Of a stretch of 64,000 nucleotides of DNA, positions 33,985 to 43,114 are shown piece after piece. The stretch's first letter is position 1, and each line of letters starts with the position of its first letter. The position numbers and the translations under genes are program-made. The notes beneath the pieces are model-generated. The model was given only the letters and a program-made list of their open reading frames with translations. It was not told the DNA's origin and ran no database searches. This stretch comes from Sphingomonas lycopersici. Lineage in GTDB: Bacteria > Pseudomonadota > Alphaproteobacteria > Sphingomonadales > Sphingomonadaceae. Location of the stretch: positions 248,001 to 312,000 of the forward strand of contig NZ_JANFAU010000004.1 in the NCBI RefSeq assembly GCF_026130605.1, read 5' to 3'.

Positions 33985-36463
33985 AGCAACTCCACGCCGC
34001 CCTGGCGGCGGCGGCGGCGGAAGGTCGCGAAAGTTCGACCGCGCGGAGCAGAAGAATGCTCACGGCCCCATCTTCCAGCAACTGCGTGATGTCCTCAACA
34101 GCCCCAACGCGGCAATGGAGCTGCGCGCCGATCCCAATGCGCTCGCGCCGGAGCGGCTGCTGGTGTTCGAGGTAACGGGATCGATCGCGAATTTTGCCAA
34201 TGCGGTTGCACGCATCCCAGGTCTCGAATTTGCTGGCGAGGAGGAGCTCGAAGCGGACGAATTCGACACGAACCCCGAATTCTACATGCTTGTCCCGCAG
34301 CTTGGCGCGTTACGTCAGATCCTGTCGCTCTGGGACGGTTGGGAGAAGACGGGAACGGTTCCTCACGGCTTCACACCATGGCGCGACTTGTTCGAGCACC
34401 TGCGTGCCATTCGCGTCTGGGGTCCGGCTGATCGTGTTTCAGAGCGCAACCGCGAGTATTTCCTGGCCAGGATCGACGGTGCGCCGGACGACTTTCAGGT
34501 GCGGATCGAGATCGAGCTGGTGTTCCGGCACAGACCCGAAGCGCGCGCCGCTGCCGAGCATGACCTTGTCGCGGCCATCGCCGCCGCTGGCGGCGGAGTG
34601 ATCGATCGCGCGCAGCGTGCGACCTTTGCCTATCATTCGGTGCTTGCCGACATTCCGGCAGCGGAAATTCGTCGAATCTGCTCGCTCGATCCCGGTTCGC
34701 TCGCGGGCGCCGACCCGATCGCGTCCATCCTCCCGCAAAGTGTCGGTGTCCCGCTCGAGGCGGGCGATAGCGCGCCGCTCGGCGAAGTCATGCCATTACC
34801 GCCCCTCGGCGATCCGATAGCGGCGGTGTTCGATGCAGTACCGCTTCAAGCTCACCCATTGCTCGCGGGCCGCCTGGAGCTGGATGACCCGGACGATCTC
34901 GAGGCTCGTGCGGTTGGCGAGCGCATCCACGGTACGGCGATGGCGTCGCTCGTACTGCATGGCGACCTCAATGACCCGCCCTCACCCGTCTCGCGTCGCA
35001 TCTACTTCCGACCGGTGATGTACGCCCCTGAATTTGGCGATGAGCTGTTTGCCGACAATCGGCTCGTGATCGACATGATCGTGACCGCGGTGATGCGCAT
35101 GCGCGAAAATGGCGGCGAACAGGTCTTTATCGTCAATCTGTCACTGGGCGACCGGACCCGACCTTTCGCGGGCAAGATCTCGACCTGGGCGCGCGCGCTC
35201 GACTACCTCTCCTACACCTACGGGATCCTGTTCCTCGCCAGCGCCGGCAATATCATGGAGCCGCTGGTCATCGCCGGCTTTGCCAATGGCGCCGCATTTC
35301 ATGCCGCGCCGGCTCAACAAAGGGACGAAGCGGTCCTTCGCGCGCTCGACGCGGTAAAGGCCGATCGCCGTATGCTGGCACCGGCCGAAAGCCTTAATGC
35401 GCTGACAATCGGGGCATGGAATCGCGACGCAATCGCCGTCCCCTTCGGCGGGCCGAGTCCATTTGCGCCTTATGTGGCGCAAGACATGCCGAGTGTCACG
35501 TCGCGCCTCGGACTTGGTCATCGCCGCAGCACCAAGCCTGACATCCTGATGGCCGGGGGCAGGCAGCCAGTTCGATTCAGCCCGATCGACCCGCCCACCG
35601 TCCTCCAGCCGCACGCAAATCCATCGCGATTCTGGGGTCTGAAGGTTGCAGCGCCCGCCGTGGAAGCGGGCGCTGGTACGCATTTTACCATGGGGACCAG
35701 CGCGGCCAATGCACTGGCGACGCATACCGCCCATCGCATCTTCGATGCGCTTGAGCGCGCTTATCCTCAGCTAATCGAGCCGATGCCTCCAGGGCAGCGC
35801 GCGGTCCTGATCAAGGCGCTGCTCGTCCATTGCGCGTCGTGGCGCGACGTCGAGCAATTCATTCGGCCGATCGTCGACCCCAATGGTGATCTCCACCATG
35901 AGCATTGGCGGCGAGAGGTCGGGCGTCATATCGGATATGGCTTCGTCGACCCGGAGAATTGCATCGCATGCACCAATGACCGCGCGACACTTTGGGCAAC
36001 AGGCGTTCTGCCGCGCGAGGGTGCCATTTCCTTCGATGTCCCAATGCCCGCAAGCCTCGCGGCCAATGCGCATCGGCGTGAGATCCGCGCGACTCTTGCA
36101 TGGCTGTCGCCGGTGCGGCCGGGCCACCTCGCGTATCGCGCGGTCAAGCTGAAGATCGCGGCGCTCGATGCCAACGCGCTCGAAATCGCGGGCGTTTCGA
36201 CAACGACCGGCCAGCCTTCGAACAGCCAGTCGGAAAGCGGTACGGTCGTTCATCGGCGCTGGCAGGATTCGCGGATCGGCAATTTGGCCGAAGGCGATAC
36301 CATCCCATTGCAAATTCAGCGGGAAAAGGACCAGGGAACGCCGATCGACGAGCCTGTTTCATTTGGCCTGGCGGTGACAGTCGAGATGCCGGGTGTCGCC
36401 GAAATCTACGCCCAGGTACATGAGTTTGTCGCGGTAAAGCCAAGAGTTGGAATCCAGGCCTGA
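33938..36463 (+). CDS. ietS: IetS-like subtilisin (S8) protease
   Basis: S8 serine protease of 841 residues, with no signal peptide, so cytoplasmic. Catalytic residues seen: Asp299 (VFDAVP), His331 (IHGTAMA), Asn438 (LASAGN) and Ser588 (MGTSAAN). The N-terminal 290 residues and the C-terminal 200 are family-specific. The N-terminus is Gly-rich (RRPGGGGGGRSRK). Start overlaps ietA. It is expected to be the toxic effector of the pair, triggered by phage or by loss of the element. Confidence 0.88.
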   Translation: MPHDPDKPLLRLNDPKATPRRPGGGGGGRSRKFDRAEQKNAHGPIFQQLRDVLNSPNAAMELRADPNALAPERLLVFEVTGSIANFANAVARIPGLEFAGEEELEADEFDTNPEFYMLVPQLGALRQILSLWDGWEKTGTVPHGFTPWRDLFEHLRAIRVWGPADRVSERNREYFLARIDGAPDDFQVRIEIELVFRHRPEARAAAEHDLVAAIAAAGGGVIDRAQRATFAYHSVLADIPAAEIRRICSLDPGSLAGADPIASILPQSVGVPLEAGDSAPLGEVMPLPPLGDPIAAVFDAVPLQAHPLLAGRLELDDPDDLEARAVGERIHGTAMASLVLHGDLNDPPSPVSRRIYFRPVMYAPEFGDELFADNRLVIDMIVTAVMRMRENGGEQVFIVNLSLGDRTRPFAGKISTWARALDYLSYTYGILFLASAGNIMEPLVIAGFANGAAFHAAPAQQRDEAVLRALDAVKADRRMLAPAESLNALTIGAWNRDAIAVPFGGPSPFAPYVAQDMPSVTSRLGLGHRRSTKPDILMAGGRQPVRFSPIDPPTVLQPHANPSRFWGLKVAAPAVEAGAGTHFTMGTSAANALATHTAHRIFDALERAYPQLIEPMPPGQRAVLIKALLVHCASWRDVEQFIRPIVDPNGDLHHEHWRREVGRHIGYGFVDPENCIACTNDRATLWATGVLPREGAISFDVPMPASLAANAHRREIRATLAWLSPVRPGHLAYRAVKLKIAALDANALEIAGVSTTTGQPSNSQSESGTVVHRRWQDSRIGNLAEGDTIPLQIQREKDQGTPIDEPVSFGLAVTVEMPGVAEIYAQVHEFVAVKPRVGIQA

Positions 36464-36516
36464 CGGTTCGACGAGCGGGCGCTAATCCGGCGGGGATTTC
36501 GTGGGGACATGAGACG

Positions 36517-37194
36517 ATGAAATTTATGCGGCATACCGAGCTCACGACCATGATCGCTCTCGCGACGCTGACCGCAAATCCGGTTGCGGCACAGTCTGCG
36601 CTGCCGGATCAGGCGCTTGAACAGCTTGCCACGCGCGAGAGCAGGCTACAGCAATATCTGTCGAAGGCATTTTACGAAGACCCGGAAATGCGCGCTGAGT
36701 TCAAGCGCGTAGGGTTTGCGAATGCTTGCCGCGCCGTCGCCGACAGTCGCCGCGAAGTGGCCGTCGAATTCGTGCCGGCACTGGTTCCTGCGACCGTTGC
36801 AGCAATCAAAAAGATCGTCCCCGAACAGCGCCTCGCTGAGGCGCGGCCTCGATCGCTGTCCGTTGGCCCGTTATGGATTTATGCCGAACGTATCGACGAG
36901 GAGATTAAGCGGACCGCGCCCGAGATTCTCGCCTCAGCGACCGCAGCGATGCGGAAGTCATTTCTCAAGCGAACGAGCCCATATGCGACCACCCGCGTCG
37001 CGGCCGACAATATCGTCAGGCCGCGCGCCGATATCGCCGGGGCGGTCGGATTGAAGGACACATATGATCTCGATAACCCGGCACAGATTCGGTTGGCTTG
37101 CGCAGAATTCCTGATTTCGCCGCGCGACCGCCCCACCATCACGTCGGAACCCGCCCACAATTACATCCTGGTACCACCGTCTCGGAAGCGGTGA
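36517..37194 (+). CDS. Secreted protein of unknown function, downstream of ietS
   Basis: Protein of 225 residues with a signal peptide (about 1-26, ending PVAAQ). The mature part is helical and charged, with one Cys near residue 70 and another near 194. No family recognised. It follows ietS by 53 bases on the same strand and could be co-transcribed, but nothing links it to the protease functionally. Confidence 0.6.
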   Translation: MKFMRHTELTTMIALATLTANPVAAQSALPDQALEQLATRESRLQQYLSKAFYEDPEMRAEFKRVGFANACRAVADSRREVAVEFVPALVPATVAAIKKIVPEQRLAEARPRSLSVGPLWIYAERIDEEIKRTAPEILASATAAMRKSFLKRTSPYATTRVAADNIVRPRADIAGAVGLKDTYDLDNPAQIRLACAEFLISPRDRPTITSEPAHNYILVPPSRKR

Positions 37195-37603
37195 CGCGAC
37201 CGCCTCCCGGTTTTCGATTCCTTGAGCACAATCACCGCGGTGAAGCTCGATCCGTCGTTAGGCAGCCGGCAAATGGCACTTCCCTATTCATGTGAAATAT
37301 ACGATCTATTTTACATGATGAATTAAATTCTCGATTTGAACAGCGCCCATTAGCGTCTGGCACTTCAACTCTCGCCGCATCAAATCCGGCTCGGGCACCG
37401 GTACGATCAATTTAACTGGACGAGCGTTTACCGCCCGAACAGGACCTCCGCGAAATTGCGCGGACAAGATTACTTACGATATCGTGACAGCAGCACGTCG
37501 AAACTCACTGCCGCGGCGCCCACATCTTGCGCCGCAGCATATGGGTGACACAGGAGGCGCCATTGTGCCTATCCTACTGCTGACCGCTCTGGATCCGGCG
37601 CCT
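37195..37603. other. Convergent intergenic region with AT-rich inverted repeat
   Basis: About 410 bases between two convergent genes. At 37288-37318 lies an inverted repeat, TCATGTGAAATA and TATTTTACATGA (11 of 12 match) with a 7-base spacer, in an AT-rich stretch unlike the rest of the element. No T-run follows. It may be a protein-binding site or the fold of a small RNA. Nothing else recognised. Confidence 0.45.
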
Positions 37604-38533
37604 CTACCGCCTCCGAAAATCCCAGACAGGAAGGCCGAGCTTACGCGCTTTGTCGGCGAGATTGTCCTGGATGCCGGAGCCCGGGAAGACGATGACGCCT
37701 TTCGGCATATCCTCGAGCATCGCATCGTTGCGCTTGAACGGCGCGGCTTTGCCGTGGCTGCCCCAGTCGGGCTGGCAGGGCTGCTGGGGAACTTTGCGGT
37801 CGCGCGCCCAGCAGGCGGCGATGCGCTCGCCACCGGTGGGTGTACCGCCATGGACGAGGATCATGTCGGGATATTGAGCGAAGGCCTTGTCGAGCGCGGC
37901 ATAGATGCGCGCATGGTCGTTGAAGTTCGGCCCCGCGGTGAAGACGATCCGCGTGCCGTCGGGATTGAGGACGCGTGCATCCTGATAAGCGCGCCGCGCA
38001 ATCTGCCGGCGGCTGTCGAGCACCGCCGAGGTCAGCGCCTTGCGGTTCACCATCGGCGCCGAATAGGGCAGCCAGGCCTTGTGCATGTGCAGGCGGAATT
38101 GGTCGGCCGCGGTATCGCGGAAGAATTCCATCGTGTCGCGCCGTTCGATCATGGTGATGCCTTCGGCGGTCTTGCGCTCGAGCTCGACCGACGCGACCTC
38201 GCTCCCGTCCTGCTCGCGCTGCAGCCGGCGCTGCGCGCGTTCATTGGTATCGAGCTCCCGCTCGATCCGCTCGCCGGCGCGATGGAAGACGTTGACGATT
38301 TGCCACAGCAGGTCTTCGAGATCGGGTTCGATGCGCGTGTCGGTAAGGCACGACACCATGGCGTCGAAGATATCGGCGATCGCGCCGCCTGCCATGCGAT
38401 CGTCCGGGAGCGGGCGATGGTCGGGTTCGTCCTCGAAGGGGCGGTAACCAAGGAGCTGCATCTCCTGGAGCAGATGGGCGGAAGAACCGGGCTGCGGCTC
38501 CTCCTGTTCGGGTGTGTCAAAGTCGATCGCCAT
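37604..38533 (-). CDS. DUF2493 (YspA/cpYpsA-like SLOG) protein
   Basis: Protein of 309 residues from MAIDFDTPEQEEPQPG. The N-terminal 190 residues are helical. The C-terminal part is the DUF2493 domain of the SLOG superfamily: GTRIVFTAGPNFNDHARIY, ILVHGGTPTGGERIAACWA and GVIVFPGSGIQDNLADKAR. SLOG proteins bind nucleotides, and some act as sensors in phage-defence or conflict systems. It is very common in this element type. The start at 38533 is preferred over 38617 by family length. Confidence 0.88.
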   Translation of the reverse strand: MAIDFDTPEQEEPQPGSSAHLLQEMQLLGYRPFEDEPDHRPLPDDRMAGGAIADIFDAMVSCLTDTRIEPDLEDLLWQIVNVFHRAGERIERELDTNERAQRRLQREQDGSEVASVELERKTAEGITMIERRDTMEFFRDTAADQFRLHMHKAWLPYSAPMVNRKALTSAVLDSRRQIARRAYQDARVLNPDGTRIVFTAGPNFNDHARIYAALDKAFAQYPDMILVHGGTPTGGERIAACWARDRKVPQQPCQPDWGSHGKAAPFKRNDAMLEDMPKGVIVFPGSGIQDNLADKARKLGLPVWDFRRR

Positions 38534-39301
38534 GGGACATCTCCGTCGCCTGGATGGACCCGCGCCTCTCGCGGCCTTCGTGGCGACGCCCCGGCGGCGA
38601 GCGGTTCGGGGCCGCACCGCGCCCGTCCAGGGTCAGCGGCCGGAGTAGCGCGGAGGATGGCAAGGGGCAGGCTATTTTGCTTCGCGCTGCAAAGGGGCTT
38701 CACGCCCCGGCGGAAAATAGCCCGCCCCTTGCCATTGCTGCCCAGACCCGCTTGCCGCAGTCGCCCTCGAACGAAGGTGCGCGCGCGGTCCTGCTCCTGG
38801 CGGAGAGGTCGGGCTGCTGGTGATCGCGACCTTCCCGCGCGGGCTGTACGCCATCGAGCCGATCGCCCTTCCGCATTGGGGTTACATTGTCGCTGTAGGT
38901 GTGGCCCTTCGATTCATCGAGTGCGCCGATGGTCGCGAACCAGGCGCGTGATCTTGGACCCGGTCGGTTCGAAAAGATCAGGGTGAATTGAGGCACACCG
39001 GAGCCGATCACGCTATCGTTGAGCGTGGGCGTCAAGCTCCATCATTGCACCACGACACATTGTCAGGTTGACGAACGTTTTGCGCAAAGACAGTTCACGA
39101 AAAATGCGACAATGCCATTGCCATCACCTCTTTCCCCCAACCGGGACAGGGTGCATGCGATCTTGTCATTTGCTTTGACAACAAAGCATCGGATAGATTG
39201 TCGCCGACTTTCCGCGCCAGCGAATCTTGTCAGTAAAGCCGGCAAGTGGGCACCAATGCTGGCGCGGATCGTCATTCTTTTCCGGGGGGAATGGAGACCT
39301 G
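38534..39301. other. Divergent intergenic region between DUF2493 and the MucR-like gene
   Basis: About 770 bases. The DUF2493 side is GC-rich leader; frames seen there on both strands are not supported. The half near the MucR-like gene is AT-richer and repeats TTGTCA or TGACAA several times, including the inverted pair at 39163-39181. It probably holds two divergent promoters and their operators. Confidence 0.4.
39163..39181. promoter_or_regulatory. TTGTCA-N7-TGACAA inverted repeat upstream of the MucR-like gene
   Basis: Perfect 6-base arms with a 7-base spacer, about 120 bases upstream of the MucR-like start. Related TTGTCA or GACAA motifs occur near 39060, 39110, 39199 and 39228. It may be a binding site for the adjacent regulator. 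Confidence 0.4.
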
Positions 39302-39796
39302 ATGAACGACAAGCCTGCGCCGGTCGACCTTGCGACCGACATCACGATTGCCTGGCTCGCGAATCCGAATACCAAGGCCGAGATCGACGACGTTCCGGCG
39401 TTTCTGGCGTCGGTATTCAACGCCGTCACCCGCCTCGACGGCGCTGCACCCACCAGCGAAAACCCTCAGGCCGGGGACGAGCAGAATAATCCGCCGGCGG
39501 TCAGCGTACGGCGGTCGCTGGCATCTCGCGAGCACATCATCTCGTTGATCGATGGGAAACCCTACCGGACGTTGACACGTCATCTGTCGAGGCATGGACT
39601 GACCCCTGAGACCTATCGCGCGCGCTACGGCCTCAAGCACGATTATCCGATGACCGCGCCCGCCTATAGCGAGGCGCGGAGCGCAATGGCAAAACGCACC
39701 GGCCTCGGTCGCAAGCCCGGCACAAAGGTCGCGAGGCCCACGCCTGACGAGGCCGCACCGGGCAAGCGCCGGAAGCTGGGCCTTGCGCTGAAATAA
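39302..39796 (+). CDS. MucR/Ros-family regulator without a zinc Cys pair
   Basis: Regulator of 164 residues from MNDKPAP. The N-terminus (PVDLATDITIAWLANPNTK) and the core DGKPYRTLTRHLSRHGLTPETYRARYGL followed by DYPMTAPAYSEARSAMAKRTGLGRK are those of MucR/Ros. The Cys that normally starts the zinc-finger region (CLEDGK in relatives) is replaced: the segment reads HIISLIDGKPY. A zinc-independent fold is likely, as known for some Mesorhizobium relatives. It could control the element. Confidence 0.87.
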   Translation: MNDKPAPVDLATDITIAWLANPNTKAEIDDVPAFLASVFNAVTRLDGAAPTSENPQAGDEQNNPPAVSVRRSLASREHIISLIDGKPYRTLTRHLSRHGLTPETYRARYGLKHDYPMTAPAYSEARSAMAKRTGLGRKPGTKVARPTPDEAAPGKRRKLGLALK

Positions 39797-39812
39797 TCGG
39801 TGACGAAGAGGT

Positions 39813-39845
39813 GCGCGACGGGAAGATCCACATCTCCCGTCGCGC
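39813..39845. terminator. Bidirectional hairpin between the MucR-like gene and parB
   Basis: Perfect 11-base arms (GCGCGACGGGA and complement) with an 11-base loop, placed between two convergent genes 16-18 bases from each stop. No T-run, so inferred terminator. Confidence 0.6.
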
Positions 39846-39863
39846 GTCTCCTGCAATCGCGCA

Positions 39864-41974
39864 CTATTCCGCGGCGATCGCGTAATCCGCATCAAGATCA
39901 TCAGGCTCCTCGCCGCCGTTCGCATCTGAGGGCACGTCACCATTATTGTCGTCATGGTCATACGGCGAACCGTCCGAAGCAGCCGGCGTCCGCATCGGCT
40001 CGGGCAACCATCCGGCATCGTCGAGCATCCGCTCGGCCTCGCGCGCCATATCGCCCTTCTTGAGATGGTCGATCATGCCTGCGAAATTCTCACCCTTCGC
40101 CTCGGTAACGTCAGCGATGATGCGCTGCTTGGTGATCGCGCCAAAATAGTCCGAAGCGGTCGGACGCCATCCCGCCGCGACGAGGTCGAGACCGACAGCG
40201 CGCGCGAGCACATGGCTGTGCGCGATGCGGCGCTCGACGATGTGCTTCGACACCCGGCCATTGTCATATTTGGAAACGATCTCGGCTTGAGCGTTGATCG
40301 CCTGCGAAACGCAATGCGCAAAGAGCGCCGACGCCTCGGACGCGTCGAGCGAGAGCAATGCTTCCCAGAGGTCATGGTCGGATTGCGGGAGGCGCTTTTC
40401 CCATTGAGCATGGCGGGCCGCGATCGCCTGCGCCGGCGCGCTGTCACGCAATCCCGCTGGCCCTCCGACCCATGAAACATCACGCACCGATAGCTGGAGG
40501 CAGGTTTCGTGGCTGGCGTAGTAGAATGCATCGAGCACCAGCGCGTGGAGCATCGCCAGATAGGCCGTCTCCGGACGCTGCGCGATCGCATCCTGCAGCG
40601 CGAGCGTGCGCCAGGCGGTGAGATCGGCTCGGGCAATGGCTTCAGGCCGCCGTCACCATCGTCATCATCGAACGCGCCATTGTTCGGCGCGGGCCCGGAG
40701 CCAACGCTTGCGGGCGAACCGTCCCGTTCCTCGCCGGCCGGTGCAAAGGCGCCATCATCGCCCTCACCGGCTTCGGGCTCGACAGCCAGTTCGTCCTCGG
40801 GCCGCACGAAACCGCGCTCGATCGAGAGCGAACCGTCGCGGTCGATCGAGAGCACCACCCCTGCCCTCGCCATTTCCTCGGCGTCATAAATGAGCGGTCG
40901 ATCGACCAGTGCGCCGACCTGCTCGTCGATCGCATCGATGCGCGCCGCGACGTCTTCGGGCAATTCGGGTGCATCGGCCCACTCGGCCTCAAGACGCTCG
41001 GCCTCGGCCTCGAGCGCGGCGAGTGCAGCCTCCTCATCCGCAGTCATCGGCTGCTCGACGCCCTCGATTTCGCGCATGCCATAGGTGACCTTCCACGGGA
41101 GGTCGATCGCGGTCGACACCCATTTCCAGCCCTCGGCGGCGATGCGCTCGGCTTGGCCCGCCAGTTTCTCGCCAACGAGGCGGTCGAGCAGCGCCGGATC
41201 GGTCAGCCAGCCGCCATCGTCCTCGTCGAACAAGTCGCGCATCACGCAGCCGCCAGCCGAGACATAAGCGTCGATACCGACGAACAGCGCCCGCTTATCG
41301 GCCGCGCGCACGCTGTCTTCGGTCAACCGCTGGCGGATCCACGCCGCTGACTTGTTGTAGCTGTGAGCGAGGAGTTCGAACACCTGCTCCTGCCGCGCAT
41401 GATCGTCGGAGACCGCAAAGGCCATCAATTGCTCGAGCGTCATGCCGTCCTCGGCATAAACGTCGTGGAGCACCGGCGAGACGGATGCGAGCTTGAGGCG
41501 CTGGCGCACCACGGCGGGCGTGGTCATGAATTGCGCGGCAATCGCCTCGATGTCCGACCCCTGGTCGACCAGCAGCTGCATCGCGCGGAACTGGTCGAGC
41601 GGATGAAGCGGCTCGCGGTGCGCGTTTTCGGCGAAGCTGTCCTCCTCGGCCGAGATCATGTCGTTGGCGGGTTTGACGATGCACGGGACCGGCGCATCTT
41701 TCGCAAGGCGTTTCTGTTTCACGAGGAGTTCGAGCGCGCGGAACCGGCGGCCGCCGGCCGGCACCTCGAACCGACCGGTCTCCTCGCCGTCCTCCCCAAG
41801 GATGGGACGGACGCTGAGGCTTTGCAGCAGGGTGCGGCGCGCGATATCTGCCGCGAGCTCGCCGATCGAGACGCCGGCCTTTATCCGACGGACGTTGGAC
41901 TGCGACAGGACCAGCTGGTCGAACGGAATGTCGCGCGAGCCGTTGAGGACGATCTTCTGGGATGCTTTGGCCAT
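39864..41974 (-). pseudogene. parB: ParB/RepB/Spo0J-family gene with a frameshift
   Basis: ParB-type protein of about 700 residues. From MAKASQK (41974, GGAG 7 bases upstream) it shows GGRRF (about 74-78), ENAHRE (116-121) and a central acidic linker. Near 40640 the frame must slip by one base: the N-terminal frame degenerates after LKPLPEP, while the continuing product (ARADLTAWRTLALQDAIAQ, then LHALVLDAFYYASHETCLQL) is in another frame and ends at 39864. The combined length is two bases over a codon multiple, consistent with one lost base. The nuclease/ParB domain is intact; the C-terminal domain would be lost if the shift is real. Confidence 0.82.
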
Positions 41975-41980
41975 GGCCAT

Positions 41981-42043
41981 TCTCCATGACGGACCGCCGG
42001 TGAGACTCTCTCCCGGCTGAAAGCCCGTCATGAAGCCGCAAGG
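41981..42043 (-). promoter_or_regulatory. parB leader stem-loop, shared with ardC
   Basis: Just upstream of the parB start the leader can pair ATGACGGGC with GTCCGTCAT (8 of 9) around a GAGAGAG-containing loop, with GGAGA right after the stem. The ardC leader (44566-44625) has the same layout. This suggests a common post-transcriptional or operator element. Confidence 0.45.
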
Positions 42044-42145
42044 CTTCCCTCTTGCTCTTGCCCAGGTTGCCTGGAGCGCTACCCCAATGAGGGACTTGCA
42101 CCGGCTTCGGGCAGCGCCGCTCGTCGCATTCCGGCTTGCACAGAT

Positions 42146-42160
42146 GTTCCATATTTGTTC
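42146..42160 (+). promoter_or_regulatory. LexA (SOS) box, GTTC-N7-GTTC
   Basis: An exact direct repeat GTTC at 42146-42149 and 42157-42160 with seven bases between. This is the established alphaproteobacterial LexA site. It ends 10 bases before the DUF6771 start, so it would overlap the promoter. Confidence 0.6.
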
Positions 42161-42170
42161 TTATCGTCGG

Positions 42171-42359
42171 ATGGAACGAATCGACGAACGAGCGGTGTCC
42201 GCGATCCTGCTGGCGGCTCCCGGCTGGGCGCGGGTCGGACTTGCCATGCCCGACGAACGGCTGCGCGAGCGCGCGGCCGACGCACTCGCCGCGACGATCA
42301 GCGAACGGCTGGCGAGCACGCCTGCCCCCGATCGCAACCAGCTCAACCTGCCGCTCTGA
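42171..42359 (+). CDS. DUF6771 family small protein
   Basis: Protein of 62 residues from MERIDERAVSAILLAAPGWARVGLAMP, ending in the motif NQLNLPL. The pattern matches the small DUF6771 family found in sphingomonads. The start is placed at 42171 after the SOS-like box; a longer frame from 42030 has no support. Function unknown; SOS control is inferred. Confidence 0.75.
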   Translation: MERIDERAVSAILLAAPGWARVGLAMPDERLRERAADALAATISERLASTPAPDRNQLNLPL

Positions 42360-42373
42360 ACGAGCGACGCGCG

Positions 42374-42571
42374 TCAGCGTTCGTCGGACGACACCACGAT
42401 AAGTGGATCTGCACGGCGTTCGATCGCGAAGCGGCCGGCAAAGGTGACGACATTGGTGCGTCCTGCGGCATCGACCTGCGTGAAGCGCAGGAGATCGTCT
42501 TTCAGAATCTCGACCGTCACCGGCGGAAGCTTGTCGAGCGGGTCGTGGAAGGTCTGGCGATTCTGGGGCAT
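42374..42571 (-). CDS. Small conserved hypothetical protein
   Basis: Protein of 65 residues from MPQNRQTFHDPLDKLPPVTVEILKDD, ending IVVSSDER, with a beta-rich look. AGGGAG lies 6 bases upstream of the ATG at 42571. No family recognised. Convergent with DUF6771, 14 bases apart. Confidence 0.55.
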   Translation of the reverse strand: MPQNRQTFHDPLDKLPPVTVEILKDDLLRFTQVDAAGRTNVVTFAGRFAIERRADPLIVVSSDER

Positions 42572-42635
42572 CATCGGCTCCCTGGAATCCTTGGGGCGGA
42601 CCATAGCAGACATTGGCGCCCAGGTCGCTCGGCGG

Positions 42636-43114
42636 TCAGCGAAATTCGTCGGGCAGATCTTCCTCATGGCCGGACCAGAGAATCGCATCGCCTGAGTAAA
42701 CGGTGACAAACCCCTGCCCTCGCGACATCGGCTCGGGCGATCTGGCGGAAAAGTTCAGGCAGCCGAAAGTGTCAGCCGTGGCGCCGAAGGCGAGCGGTTT
42801 TCCCGGCCGCATCAACACGCGGTCGCACGTGCCGGACGGCCGTCGCACCCGCCGTCGCGACAGACCGAGGCGGAATGCCTCATAGGCGCTGACGCCCCAA
42901 TGGATGGTGGCGACCAGTAGCGACAATATTTGCAATATCGCGGAACTGGTGGACCATCGTCGTCCAGAGGCGGCCCGTTGTTATAGCCGGGAGCCCGGTG
43001 CTGATGATCGACGACGGTGGCCGGCGTCAGGCGGTCCCGCGCGGCGTCGAGAACGCCTGAGGAGCGGCGTGGAACCGCGCCGGCGCACGCTCCCGTGCGT
43101 CGGCGCCGGCCCAT
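42636..43114 (-). pseudogene. Four-Cys hypothetical gene with a probable frameshift
   Basis: From an ATG at 43114 that overlaps the DUF2958 stop (TGATG), one frame reads YNNGPPLDDDGPPVPRYCKYCRYW. Another frame, one base off, continues HWGVSAYEAFRLGLSRRRVR, then GTCDRVL, FGCLNF and SRGQGFVTVYSGDAILWSG to 42636. Joined near 42910 they give a plausible protein with CxxC plus two more Cys, a possible zinc site. The length is two bases over a codon multiple, fitting one lost base. No named family is recognised. Confidence 0.5.
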
